Shown in pieces: positions 25,908 through 33,422 of a stretch of DNA of 64,000 bases. How positions within the stretch are numbered: position 1 is the first letter of the stretch; each line of letters begins with the position of its first letter. Position numbers and translations under genes: made by a program. Source of the stretch: Flavobacterium sp. DG2-3 (GTDB lineage Bacteria; Bacteroidota; Bacteroidia; Flavobacteriales; Flavobacteriaceae); the NCBI RefSeq assembly GCF_030730925.1, contig NZ_JAVAMB010000019.1:1-64000 (forward strand). The letters are read 5' to 3'. The notes below the pieces were generated by a model. That model had not been told where the DNA came from and ran no database searches. It saw only the letters and a list, made by a program, of their open reading frames with translations.

Positions 25908-25951
25908 TTATTGGAATCTCAGGAAAACTAGTATTTCAGGGAATCCAATAA
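25908..25951 (-). other. hairpin in the leader of the Lys-rich gene
   Basis: TTATTGGA and TCCAATAA are perfect 8-bp arms around a further imperfect palindrome centred on ACTAGT. On the minus strand an AACCTTTG lies just upstream (about 25962-25955), so the hairpin would be in the 5' leader. Confidence 0.4.
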
Positions 25952-25992
25952 CTTCAAAGGTTTGCATGCACCTCTACAGTATCAGAGCAATT

Positions 25993-26151
25993 TCACGTAA
26001 GTGACATTACTTTTCCCAAAAATTCACCAGTATTCCATAGTTTCATAAGTTTCGACTCAATTTCCCCGGCAGGAGAAAAAGAACTTTCCCTAAATCGACC
26101 TATTTTTTGATCAAAATGATGATCTGTCTTAATGGCTATTTTTTGATTCAT
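25993..26151 (-). CDS. possible 52-aa small protein
   Basis: An ATG at 26151 opens a 52-codon frame starting MNQKIAIKTDHHFDQKIG and ending in KVMSLT. Its composition is balanced and includes a segment RFRESSFSPAGEIESKL that looks protein-like. There is no homologue I can name. The frame lies in the 1.1-kb stretch between the DUF4132 and Lys-rich genes, on their strand. Coding status is uncertain. Confidence 0.4.
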   Translation of the reverse strand: MNQKIAIKTDHHFDQKIGRFRESSFSPAGEIESKLMKLWNTGEFLGKVMSLT

Positions 26152-26203
26152 TATTTATTTTTTACTTTTTAAAAATCTTAGTGTCTTAGTCGCAAACGAG
26201 CAT

Positions 26204-26229
26204 AAAAAAAGCACCCAATTAAAGGTGCT
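26204..26229 (-). terminator. terminator after the 30-aa ORF
   Basis: AGCACC and GGTGCT pair around TTTAATTG and are followed by seven T residues on the minus strand. Confidence 0.65.
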
Positions 26230-26257
26230 CATCAAAGTTATAAGATACATACGTATC

Positions 26258-26350
26258 CTACTGCTTATAATGATGCACTTGCATTGTAATACTTCCAAAG
26301 GCCGACCCAGGCAGTACTAATTCTCTTTTATATTCAAAACTTAAATCCAT
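26258..26350 (-). CDS. possible 30-aa peptide
   Basis: An ATG at 26350 opens a 30-codon frame (MDLSFEYKRELVLPGSAFGS, then ITMQVHHYKQ). It has its own perfect -7 box, TATCTTTG at 26418-26411, and a terminator about 30 bases after the stop. That makes a complete small transcription unit of about 200 bases. Whether the product is the peptide or the RNA is unknown. Confidence 0.45.
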   Translation of the reverse strand: MDLSFEYKRELVLPGSAFGSITMQVHHYKQ

Positions 26351-26410
26351 TTTATTACTTGTTATATTTTTAAATCATTTTTTTAAAATCATTGTTGTGA
26401 TTTTGTTCAG

Positions 26411-26418
26411 CAAAGATA
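26411..26418 (-). promoter_or_regulatory. -7 box of the 30-aa ORF unit
   Basis: TATCTTTG on the minus strand matches TAnnTTTG. A TTG 21 bases upstream could be the -33 element. Confidence 0.5.
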
Positions 26419-26704
26419 ATATCGAAAAAATCAATTCTCCAAATTTATTTTTAACATAATTTTCTGATTATCAATTGATTAACCCCTAAATTTAAGCAAA
26501 GAAATTCCTGTCCGCTTATTCGTGCAGATTTCTATTTTATATTAATTAATTGTCATTCATCCAATTACTCTCCAAGACTAGTTTTCGCTATTTGGGTTAA
26601 TTAATAAATATTTTTTCATTCACTTTTTTTTAAAATTTTACAATTTATACGTTAATTCTTATAATTTATTTTTATTATTTAGGCAATATCAAAATGCTTT
26701 TAAA

Positions 26705-26738
26705 CAAAAAAAGCGACCCAAATAAAAGGACGCTTTTT
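26705..26738 (-). terminator. terminator after the 35-aa ORF
   Basis: AAAAAGCG and CGCTTTTT form the stem, with GTCC/GGGT inside, followed by a T run on the minus strand. Confidence 0.55.
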
Positions 26739-26766
26739 CTATATCTTAATTTCGAATTTGATATTG

Positions 26767-26874
26767 CTACTTGCTTTTCTCTTCGAAAAAATACATACTG
26801 CATCCATAATTTTGCGTCGAGGCAAATCCTGCCAGACGATCATTATATTCCGCTTTTATTAAACTAGTACGCAT
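26767..26874 (-). CDS. possible 35-aa peptide
   Basis: An ATG at 26874 opens a 35-codon frame (MRTSLIKAEYNDRLAGFAST, then QNYGCSMYFFEEKSK). It is preceded by a perfect -7 box (TACATTTG, 26905-26898) and an operator-like palindrome TTTAACAT-TTT-ATGTTAAA at 26922-26940, and it is followed by a terminator. Size and layout resemble the 30-aa unit next to it. No family is known to me. Confidence 0.45.
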   Translation of the reverse strand: MRTSLIKAEYNDRLAGFASTQNYGCSMYFFEEKSK

Positions 26875-26921
26875 TTCTTTCGCTTTTATTTGAAGTACAA
26901 ATGTAGTAATTTGTTTCTTAA

Positions 26922-26940
26922 TTTAACATTTTATGTTAAA
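26922..26940. promoter_or_regulatory. palindrome before the 35-aa ORF
   Basis: TTTAACAT-TTT-ATGTTAAA is a perfect palindrome with a 3-base centre. It lies 16 bases upstream of the TACATTTG -7 box, where a regulator could act. It also sits directly after the end of the DUF4132 gene. Confidence 0.45.
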
Positions 26941-26974
26941 AAAGTTAAAAACAACACAATTATAAAACTTCATT

Positions 26975-29900
26975 TTAAGCATAAGTTTTATCAATCTGAC
27001 TCAAAATAGTCGGGTCTTGAATTTCATCATCTTTGGCAAACAATAAAACTTTAGACATCACCTCAGCCGATTTCGGATCATCATCTGCAAACGGCAAGAA
27101 CAGACGTCCTCTATGTTGCGAATGAATCGGAAGAACCGATAAATACCTGCCTGGAACTTGATGCACAACTGCACTTCCTAAATGTACACTGTATTCTGCC
27201 ATGTTTCCTTTAATGATCGCATGATTTCCTGTGATCTCCACATTTTTGATTTTAAACAATCTCAGCGTTTCTCTCAATAAAACAGCTCTCATTTCGATAG
27301 AAGAATGACTTGCTTCTGGATCGACACCTCCCACATGAGCCACACTTACAACCAAATCAATGTCACGCATTACTTCTGAGAAAATCCTCGGATTTACGTC
27401 TTCAAAAGCAATGTTTTTATAATCTTTTAACGAATGGAATTCAATGGTTTCTAAAGTCGGACTTTCAACGTCTGCTGGCGAGAACCAGTCGGCCATGGCA
27501 TACATTTTTACTTGATAGCCTTCTTTATGGAAAACTTTCTGCAATCCTTCTTCGTAATCTACTTTCCAGCCTCTAGTTTTCAATAAAGCCAAAGTTTGCG
27601 TTGGCTGAACTTGATGTCCGGCATAACGTCTTGAAATTGATTTTTCTTTCAACTCGTCTGGTGTTGGAACATACAATTCTCTGAAAATCTGTTTAAACGG
27701 CTGCTGCACTTTATTATCAAAACAATACGATTGAAAATCCACCCAAACGCCGTTTTTATGTAAATCGAAACAATGTGCAATTCTAAAAGTCTGATTTTCG
27801 TTTAGCGAAATCATTTCTCCCAAAGCCGAAATCAGATTTCCATCTACATAAAAACCAATCTGATTGTCATTAGAAATAAAAACCAATTTTTCTAAATGTT
27901 TCGAGATAATCGGATGCTCAAAAAGATTTTGCATTTCTGCGAATAAAAACTCATCTCCGCGAATCATACTTTCTTCCAAACCTTTTCTCGAACGTGTCCA
28001 TTGTTCACGCATCGTTTTTCTGTAAGCGGTTAATTCCAGAATGCCTTTGTCTTTTTTGTATTTTGCTGGAATTGCTTTTATTTCTTTATCACCTTTAAAA
28101 GTAACCAGATCGGCTTTTCCTTCTTTATTAATAACCAGACTTACCGTAATATCATCCAGTTTTACTTCTGTTTCTTTCGATAAAATATTCTGAACCTGTT
28201 TGGTTTCCATTGCCCAAGTCAAACGAACTGGATCTGGATAACCTGCATTTCTCGCTAAGTTTTCTAACGCCACGCGAATCGCCAAAGCCTCGCTCGCCTG
28301 CTTCATCGAACCGAATTCTTTACTTTCTTTTTTAAACTGCTGTAAATATTCGTAACGCGCCAAAATATCTTTTTCTGGACTCGTTTTGCTTAACGGAACC
28401 AAACCGTAAACTCTTAAATAATCCTGATCGCGTTTGTCTTTTACTTTTGCCGTTACTTCTCTAATTTTCAAATCGCCTGTAATGGTATCAGCGTATAATC
28501 TCGCACGTCTGTGACCGTTTCCGTCTGTTACATATTTGGCAGATTCGTATAAAAGTTCCCATTTTGCTTTTCCTAATTTTTTGTAAGCCGATGTAAACCA
28601 ATCTTTATCGACAGCACCATCTTTAAAATCCTGCAAATCTAAAGTTGAAAATCTTGCTGCTTCACTTTCTAATTCTGAATTGGTAGCGCTATAAGATGCT
28701 GTTTTGGTATGCGCATGAAACCACCAGATTCCTTCGTCCAATCCATTCCAATCCAAATAACTGCTGATAAACTTTTGCCATTGAGGCGCATAAATCGCAG
28801 TCTGAATCAGTCTTTCTTCAGAGATTTTAGCTTTTTTAATTAAAGCATTAAAGCTTTCTTGTGTATCTGTCTCTAGCGGATAACATCTTTTTAATAAGAA
28901 ACTAAATAATTTCTGTTTTGTTAAATCGGTGTAACTCCACGAATAGATATAACCTTTGTACAAACTTGCTTTGCCAAGTGCTGTAATCAATTCGACCAAA
29001 CGGTTTGCGCCAAAAATCTTCTGGAAATTCTGAACCAAATGCGTTACTGTAGTATTAGAATCTCCCCTTTTAACTTCGATATCCAAAAATGTTTCTCGGA
29101 TTTTATCTACCATCGAAACTAGGAATGGAATTCTCTCCAATAAGTATTCGCTTCCTTGATTTCTGTAATTTCTGTTTCCACCCGTTAAAAATGAAATTCT
29201 TTCTGGAACCAAAATACCTTCGTAAAATTCGCCTTCGGTAATTAACTTTTGCTCAAATGCAGCAATATATAATTGAACAAAAGGTTTGCAGTACGAAATA
29301 TTTCTTTCCAGTCCATTCAACTGTCGCCATCTATACAGATTCCAAATCTTAATTTCTTGTTCTGTAGTTACATTTCCTAAGTCGATTCTGTTTAGATAGA
29401 CATCAAAAAAGTGCTGATTTTGCCAGCCGTTTCCGCTGTTGTTGTTATAATAATATTCATTTTTACCAGGCAGGTATTCAAACTCTTTTACAGATTCTGG
29501 AAGATTTGCATACAAATTGCTACAAGCGTCGATTAAGAAATCAACTTTTTCTTCAAAAGCATATTTTAATTGTAACGCATTCAAAATATTCAGAATCGCA
29601 TTGTCCCAATCATTACCTCTTTTGTTTTGGTGCGGCAATAATTCTTTATAGTAGAAAACATACTCTTCTAGAAAATCTCGCCAAATTTTTCGATCGCAAT
29701 TGCTCACCAAAGTCATCAAGAACAAATCTCTTTCGGTTAAACCTGAATTTTTAAACCAGTTTTCCCAAACTTCATACAACGGATAATTTACGGCTGCAGC
29801 TTCAGAATCTTTTTCGTCTTTCAGATTTTTTAAGGTTCTAAAAGTATTGCCAAGCAAAACAGTCGATTTACTATTATCGTAATTCTCGATTTCGTATTCG

Positions 29901-32044
29901 TAATTTCTGTTTTCTTCATACAATTGATAAAGCTTTGCAATTTCAGCTTTAATATGAGACATCGATTTTGAAAAACCATATTGTTTTGCTTTTACCGATT
30001 TAGCATACAGCGAATCGGCTTCTGGTTTTGGAAGTTTGTAAGCAGAAACTGTATTGGGAGTATAAAAACCATAACCGTTTTCTTCGCTTAATATATTTTT
30101 CTTTTGCGAAGGTTCTAACTGCTCAATAAATTTGGTTTCTTTTTCGGTAATTTTTGGTCTTTTTAGATAATCCTGAACCCAGTCGTTTACTTTATCCGTC
30201 AGTTTGTTATTTTTCTGAAGCTGAAGCATTACGTCTAACATAGACATACGCTGTTCTAAATCGCCTTTTTCTATAGTCTGATCGACAAAATTGGTGATTT
30301 TCCCTTCTTCCTGTTTGACTAAAATTGCCGTTAGATTTTTCTTTAAATTAGAATTCTTACGTTTATATAATTCCTGAAAAACAGCCAATTCGTTTTCGGT
30401 TAAACTCTCGTTTTGTAAAACACAGATCGCCGAAGCTACTAGAGATTCTCCCCTGTCTTTTAAAATTCGTAAAGCAAAATTTCGCTGAAAATCGGTTGGA
30501 ACTTTATCCTGCTTTTTCTGCTGATTGGAACTGTAAAACGAATATTGGTAAAAACCACCCAATAAATTCCTTGTCAGTTTTTCTCTTAAGTTGATAGAAA
30601 ATCCTTCAAAATGTTCTAAAACAGCTTCCAATCTTTCGTTGTTATCGCCAACTAAATTTATCGCTGCTGCGAAAAGCGTGTCACGTTCAAACTTGATATT
30701 AAGCCACGAAAATACTTTTCCTTCAAAAGTTTTTTCCTTTTCGGATATTTTCTGAGCAAGGTCAAATACCTTGTTAAAGAAGTTCGCATAATCGGCATTT
30801 TCTATATAAAATTTCGATCTGGTATTGGCTTCCAGCAATGCATTCATTCTCGGAACGGCAAAGGCCAAAACCTGTAAATTTTCGTCGTCTAAGGCTTTAA
30901 AATACAACGGCATTTCGATGTACGGATCGTTGGTTTCTCCCGCAAATTTTAACGCCAGAGATTTCTTTTCTACCGAACCTTTTTCTAACAATTCATGCAG
31001 ATAAGGAACCGTTTTCTCCACATCCAAAACGCCCTGAACCCAAAGCGCCATATAAACTTCATTGTTGTTTTTGCTTTTAACGCCAGTTGGAATCGTTTCT
31101 GGATTCGAAAAATAACCCGAAGCCAAATCGATAATATTTCGAACGGTTGTTTCTTTCTCCGATTCCCAACCTAAACCTGTCCACGTATCGATCGCTCTTA
31201 CGACAGATGAAAAACGCGTCAGTTTATTATCGATAATTACTCGAATCATGTATTGCAAAGCGCCGATACTCGTTTCGTCCAACGCTTCTAAAACCGTCTG
31301 GCGCAAACCTTCCTGACGCTGAGCCGCCAAAAGCAATTTTTCGACCAGTTCCCAACTTTCTTTTTTTTCGCTGTTTAACAGTGCTTTAATAATATTTCGC
31401 GACACTTTTCCGTGTGTATCTTTATTGAAAATAATGTCTTCAAACAATTGAAAAAGACCTTTCTTGCCCAAATCAATCGCCGACGACCAAACCATAAACT
31501 GATTAACCGAATTGGAAATCTCGGTATCGTAACGAATCTGGTCTTCGATACTTAAATCATAATAAAAAGTGCTGCTGTCTTGATAATTGTATTTGTACGG
31601 TCCGTTGAGCAGCGAACGCAGAAAATTGATCTGATTAACTAGCAAATAACTCTTATGATTAGGCGCTCTAAAAGAGCGTCTCGCATAACCGTGCTGATAC
31701 ATTTTTTGAGGCAGTCTGTTCCAAGCCTCTTTTACGTACGCCGCGTTTTCTTCGCCAAAGAAATAAACCAGCAGATCGTAATAGTTTTTATCGTCCCACA
31801 TATTCTCTTTGACCAAAGTGGCAAAGGTTTCGGCTTGTGTAGAACCCAGCGAAATATAATTACTGTAATAATTGTCCTGAAGTTTCAGAAGTTCCAAACC
31901 AAACTCGGCCACTTCTTTTTTCAGTTTTGTTCCAGAAAACAATTTCGAAAGCAGATTGCTGTTTACAATTTCTTCCAGTTCTTTTTTAAATCTCTTAATC
32001 GGATTTTCGATTACTTTACTTTTTAAAAGATCTTCTATCGTCAT
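26975..32044 (-). CDS. giant DUF4132 (MolR-like) protein
   Basis: This 1689-residue cytosolic protein has no signal or membrane helix. The N-terminal and central parts are alpha-helical with HEAT-like repeats (for example around 250-420). The C-terminal 350 residues match the DUF4132 type (around IPAKYKKDKGILELTAYRK and the closing HQVPGRYLSVLPIHSQHRGR segment). DUF4132 proteins are known from bacterial RNA-repair and conflict loci, but no reaction is established. It reads leftward in the island, 214 bases after a 144-aa partner. No island palindrome precedes it. Confidence 0.8.
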   Translation of the reverse strand: MTIEDLLKSKVIENPIKRFKKELEEIVNSNLLSKLFSGTKLKKEVAEFGLELLKLQDNYYSNYISLGSTQAETFATLVKENMWDDKNYYDLLVYFFGEENAAYVKEAWNRLPQKMYQHGYARRSFRAPNHKSYLLVNQINFLRSLLNGPYKYNYQDSSTFYYDLSIEDQIRYDTEISNSVNQFMVWSSAIDLGKKGLFQLFEDIIFNKDTHGKVSRNIIKALLNSEKKESWELVEKLLLAAQRQEGLRQTVLEALDETSIGALQYMIRVIIDNKLTRFSSVVRAIDTWTGLGWESEKETTVRNIIDLASGYFSNPETIPTGVKSKNNNEVYMALWVQGVLDVEKTVPYLHELLEKGSVEKKSLALKFAGETNDPYIEMPLYFKALDDENLQVLAFAVPRMNALLEANTRSKFYIENADYANFFNKVFDLAQKISEKEKTFEGKVFSWLNIKFERDTLFAAAINLVGDNNERLEAVLEHFEGFSINLREKLTRNLLGGFYQYSFYSSNQQKKQDKVPTDFQRNFALRILKDRGESLVASAICVLQNESLTENELAVFQELYKRKNSNLKKNLTAILVKQEEGKITNFVDQTIEKGDLEQRMSMLDVMLQLQKNNKLTDKVNDWVQDYLKRPKITEKETKFIEQLEPSQKKNILSEENGYGFYTPNTVSAYKLPKPEADSLYAKSVKAKQYGFSKSMSHIKAEIAKLYQLYEENRNYEYEIENYDNSKSTVLLGNTFRTLKNLKDEKDSEAAAVNYPLYEVWENWFKNSGLTERDLFLMTLVSNCDRKIWRDFLEEYVFYYKELLPHQNKRGNDWDNAILNILNALQLKYAFEEKVDFLIDACSNLYANLPESVKEFEYLPGKNEYYYNNNSGNGWQNQHFFDVYLNRIDLGNVTTEQEIKIWNLYRWRQLNGLERNISYCKPFVQLYIAAFEQKLITEGEFYEGILVPERISFLTGGNRNYRNQGSEYLLERIPFLVSMVDKIRETFLDIEVKRGDSNTTVTHLVQNFQKIFGANRLVELITALGKASLYKGYIYSWSYTDLTKQKLFSFLLKRCYPLETDTQESFNALIKKAKISEERLIQTAIYAPQWQKFISSYLDWNGLDEGIWWFHAHTKTASYSATNSELESEAARFSTLDLQDFKDGAVDKDWFTSAYKKLGKAKWELLYESAKYVTDGNGHRRARLYADTITGDLKIREVTAKVKDKRDQDYLRVYGLVPLSKTSPEKDILARYEYLQQFKKESKEFGSMKQASEALAIRVALENLARNAGYPDPVRLTWAMETKQVQNILSKETEVKLDDITVSLVINKEGKADLVTFKGDKEIKAIPAKYKKDKGILELTAYRKTMREQWTRSRKGLEESMIRGDEFLFAEMQNLFEHPIISKHLEKLVFISNDNQIGFYVDGNLISALGEMISLNENQTFRIAHCFDLHKNGVWVDFQSYCFDNKVQQPFKQIFRELYVPTPDELKEKSISRRYAGHQVQPTQTLALLKTRGWKVDYEEGLQKVFHKEGYQVKMYAMADWFSPADVESPTLETIEFHSLKDYKNIAFEDVNPRIFSEVMRDIDLVVSVAHVGGVDPEASHSSIEMRAVLLRETLRLFKIKNVEITGNHAIIKGNMAEYSVHLGSAVVHQVPGRYLSVLPIHSQHRGRLFLPFADDDPKSAEVMSKVLLFAKDDEIQDPTILSQIDKTYA

Positions 32045-32129
32045 ACTTTTTATTTTAGATTGTTGATTGTAGATTTTAGATTATTTTGATGGAGCTCAAT
32101 TTTTTGATTTAATATTGCAATTGATTTTT

Positions 32130-32256
32130 GATATTGATATTGCAATTGGAATTTGGAATTTGGAATTTGGAATTTAACCCCTTGTTGTCCTCCTGAGCGA
32201 AGTCGAAGGATTTCACACAAAGATTTTGGAATTTGGGATTTAAAAATTGGAATTTA
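32130..32256. repeat. TTGGAATTT short tandem repeats
   Basis: The gap between the DUF4132 gene and its neighbour holds GGAATTTGGAATTTGGAATTT-type short repeats (around 32149-32175 and 32228-32256). A CCTGAGCGAAGTCGAAGGATTT dispersed-repeat fragment lies between them. Confidence 0.6.
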
Positions 32257-32257
32257 A

Positions 32258-32692
32258 TCACCAATAGCTCCCCGCCAAAAAAGTCAGCCTGATAAACATG
32301 AGATTTTTATTTTGAGATAAATCTATTTCCTCTGAAAGCGTTTCCAGCTGATCGTCTCCGTAGAAAACGGCATATAGACCATCTTCAAACGCTACGATGG
32401 CATTTTCCTGCGCTTTCGCTAAATCGACTTGATTGTGATTGTAAATTGCGCCGAAACCTACTTTTCCGGTATCGGTCAGAATGGGAAGGTAATTTTCTTT
32501 GGGAAGATGGATTTTGTCTTCGTCTTCAAACTCAAACGAAGAAGAACGGAACAACTGTACCTGATGATCGACAATCGATTCGATGAGTTTTTGTGTAGTA
32601 ATGACAGGATTTTCTATGGCCAAAGCGATACTTTTTTCCTGAAGCAACGGATGCTTTTTTCCTAATTGTTTAACTGAGATGCTTATATTCAT
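32258..32692 (-). CDS. 144-aa protein of unknown function beside DUF4132
   Basis: I do not recognise this protein. The ATG at 32692 gives 144 residues starting MNISISVKQLGKKHPLL. An upstream start at 32746 would add a hydrophobic-basic stretch that looks non-coding. It is acidic in the middle (FEFEDEDKIHLP) and has a globular look with alternating strands (KVGFGAIYNHN; GLYAVFYGDDQ). It reads into the DUF4132 gene and may be its partner. Confidence 0.65.
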   Translation of the reverse strand: MNISISVKQLGKKHPLLQEKSIALAIENPVITTQKLIESIVDHQVQLFRSSSFEFEDEDKIHLPKENYLPILTDTGKVGFGAIYNHNQVDLAKAQENAIVAFEDGLYAVFYGDDQLETLSEEIDLSQNKNLMFIRLTFLAGSYW

Positions 32693-32812
32693 CTTTACGG
32701 CTTTTATTTTGAAGCTGTAAAATAAGAATTTTACCGCTATTTTCACTTAAACGAATGTGTTTTAAATGTTAAAAAATGGTACGAAATAAAAGTACAATTT
32801 GAAGACAAAAAA

Positions 32813-32842
32813 ATACCCCGCAAATGGGTAGTTGCGGGGTAT
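32813..32842 (-). terminator. terminator before the 144-aa gene
   Basis: ATACCCCGCAA and TTGCGGGGTAT form an 11-bp stem. It lies downstream of the 93-aa gene on the minus strand and is followed by T residues. Confidence 0.8.
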
Positions 32843-32847
32843 GGGTT

Positions 32848-33132
32848 TTATTGGTTTATTTTTGCAACCGCTATAGTGTTGCACGCATTTACAATTTCTG
32901 TATTTGAAAACGGCGACAAAGTCTTGGCCAGATTTCTGCTTGTTCTGAGACAGCTTAACATTTTGAGCCTTAAATCGAGATTATTACCGCTTTCTGTTTC
33001 GAGTACAAGCTCGAAGATTTCCTGCAGATACAAAGGCTGATTTTGAAATTCTCCCTCAAACCAAACGTCTGAAAGGAATCTTGCCACGGAAGGCATTACT
33101 TCTTGTTGTGTTTTTTGATTTTCTTTTAGCAT
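32848..33132 (-). CDS. 94-aa helical protein of unknown function
   Basis: This small, probably helical cytosolic protein starts MLKENQKTQQEVMPSVARFL if the ATG at 33132 is used. The upstream start at 33153 adds seven unlikely residues. No motif is recognised. Its upstream region holds two interleaved inverted repeats (33158-33287), so its expression may depend on an RNA structure. Confidence 0.6.
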   Translation of the reverse strand: MLKENQKTQQEVMPSVARFLSDVWFEGEFQNQPLYLQEIFELVLETESGNNLDLRLKMLSCLRTSRNLAKTLSPFSNTEIVNACNTIAVAKINQ

Positions 33133-33157
33133 AATCGAAAATATTAGATGCACGAAA

Positions 33158-33287
33158 CCCTCGCTTTAGATGTGCTAAAATACCCTAATAGGATAGATTT
33201 ACCATTGTTTCCGCAGGTACATCATGGCGAGGGAATCGCTTATGTTAACTTATAAAGTTTATAGGATAATATCCTAGGTATTTTAGC
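33158..33287 (-). other. interleaved inverted repeats, possible pseudoknot or switching leader RNA
   Basis: Two long-range pairings overlap. CCCTCGC with GATGT (33233-33219) pairs with ACATC and GCGAGGG (33173-33158). The segment GCTAAAATACC-TAGGATA (33287-33270) pairs with TATCCTA and GGTATTTTAGC (33195-33174), with four extra bases inside. In order they run A-B-A'-B', so they can form a pseudoknot or compete. They lie in the leader of the 94-aa gene. Confidence 0.45.
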
Positions 33288-33422
33288 AAAGCAAAGATAT
33301 AGTTTTTTGAACTAAAAATACGTATTTACCTACAAATTATATTGATTTTAAAAGATTACATAAAAGTATAAAAAATTGAGAGAAAAGATATTATTTATAA
33401 AGTTCTTCTCTAATTTGAATAA

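Noticed and set aside
31655..32026. 123-codon frame opposite the DUF4132 gene start
   Set aside because: It is a shadow of the DUF4132 N-terminal coding sequence. The minus-strand frame is long, continuous and clearly coding.
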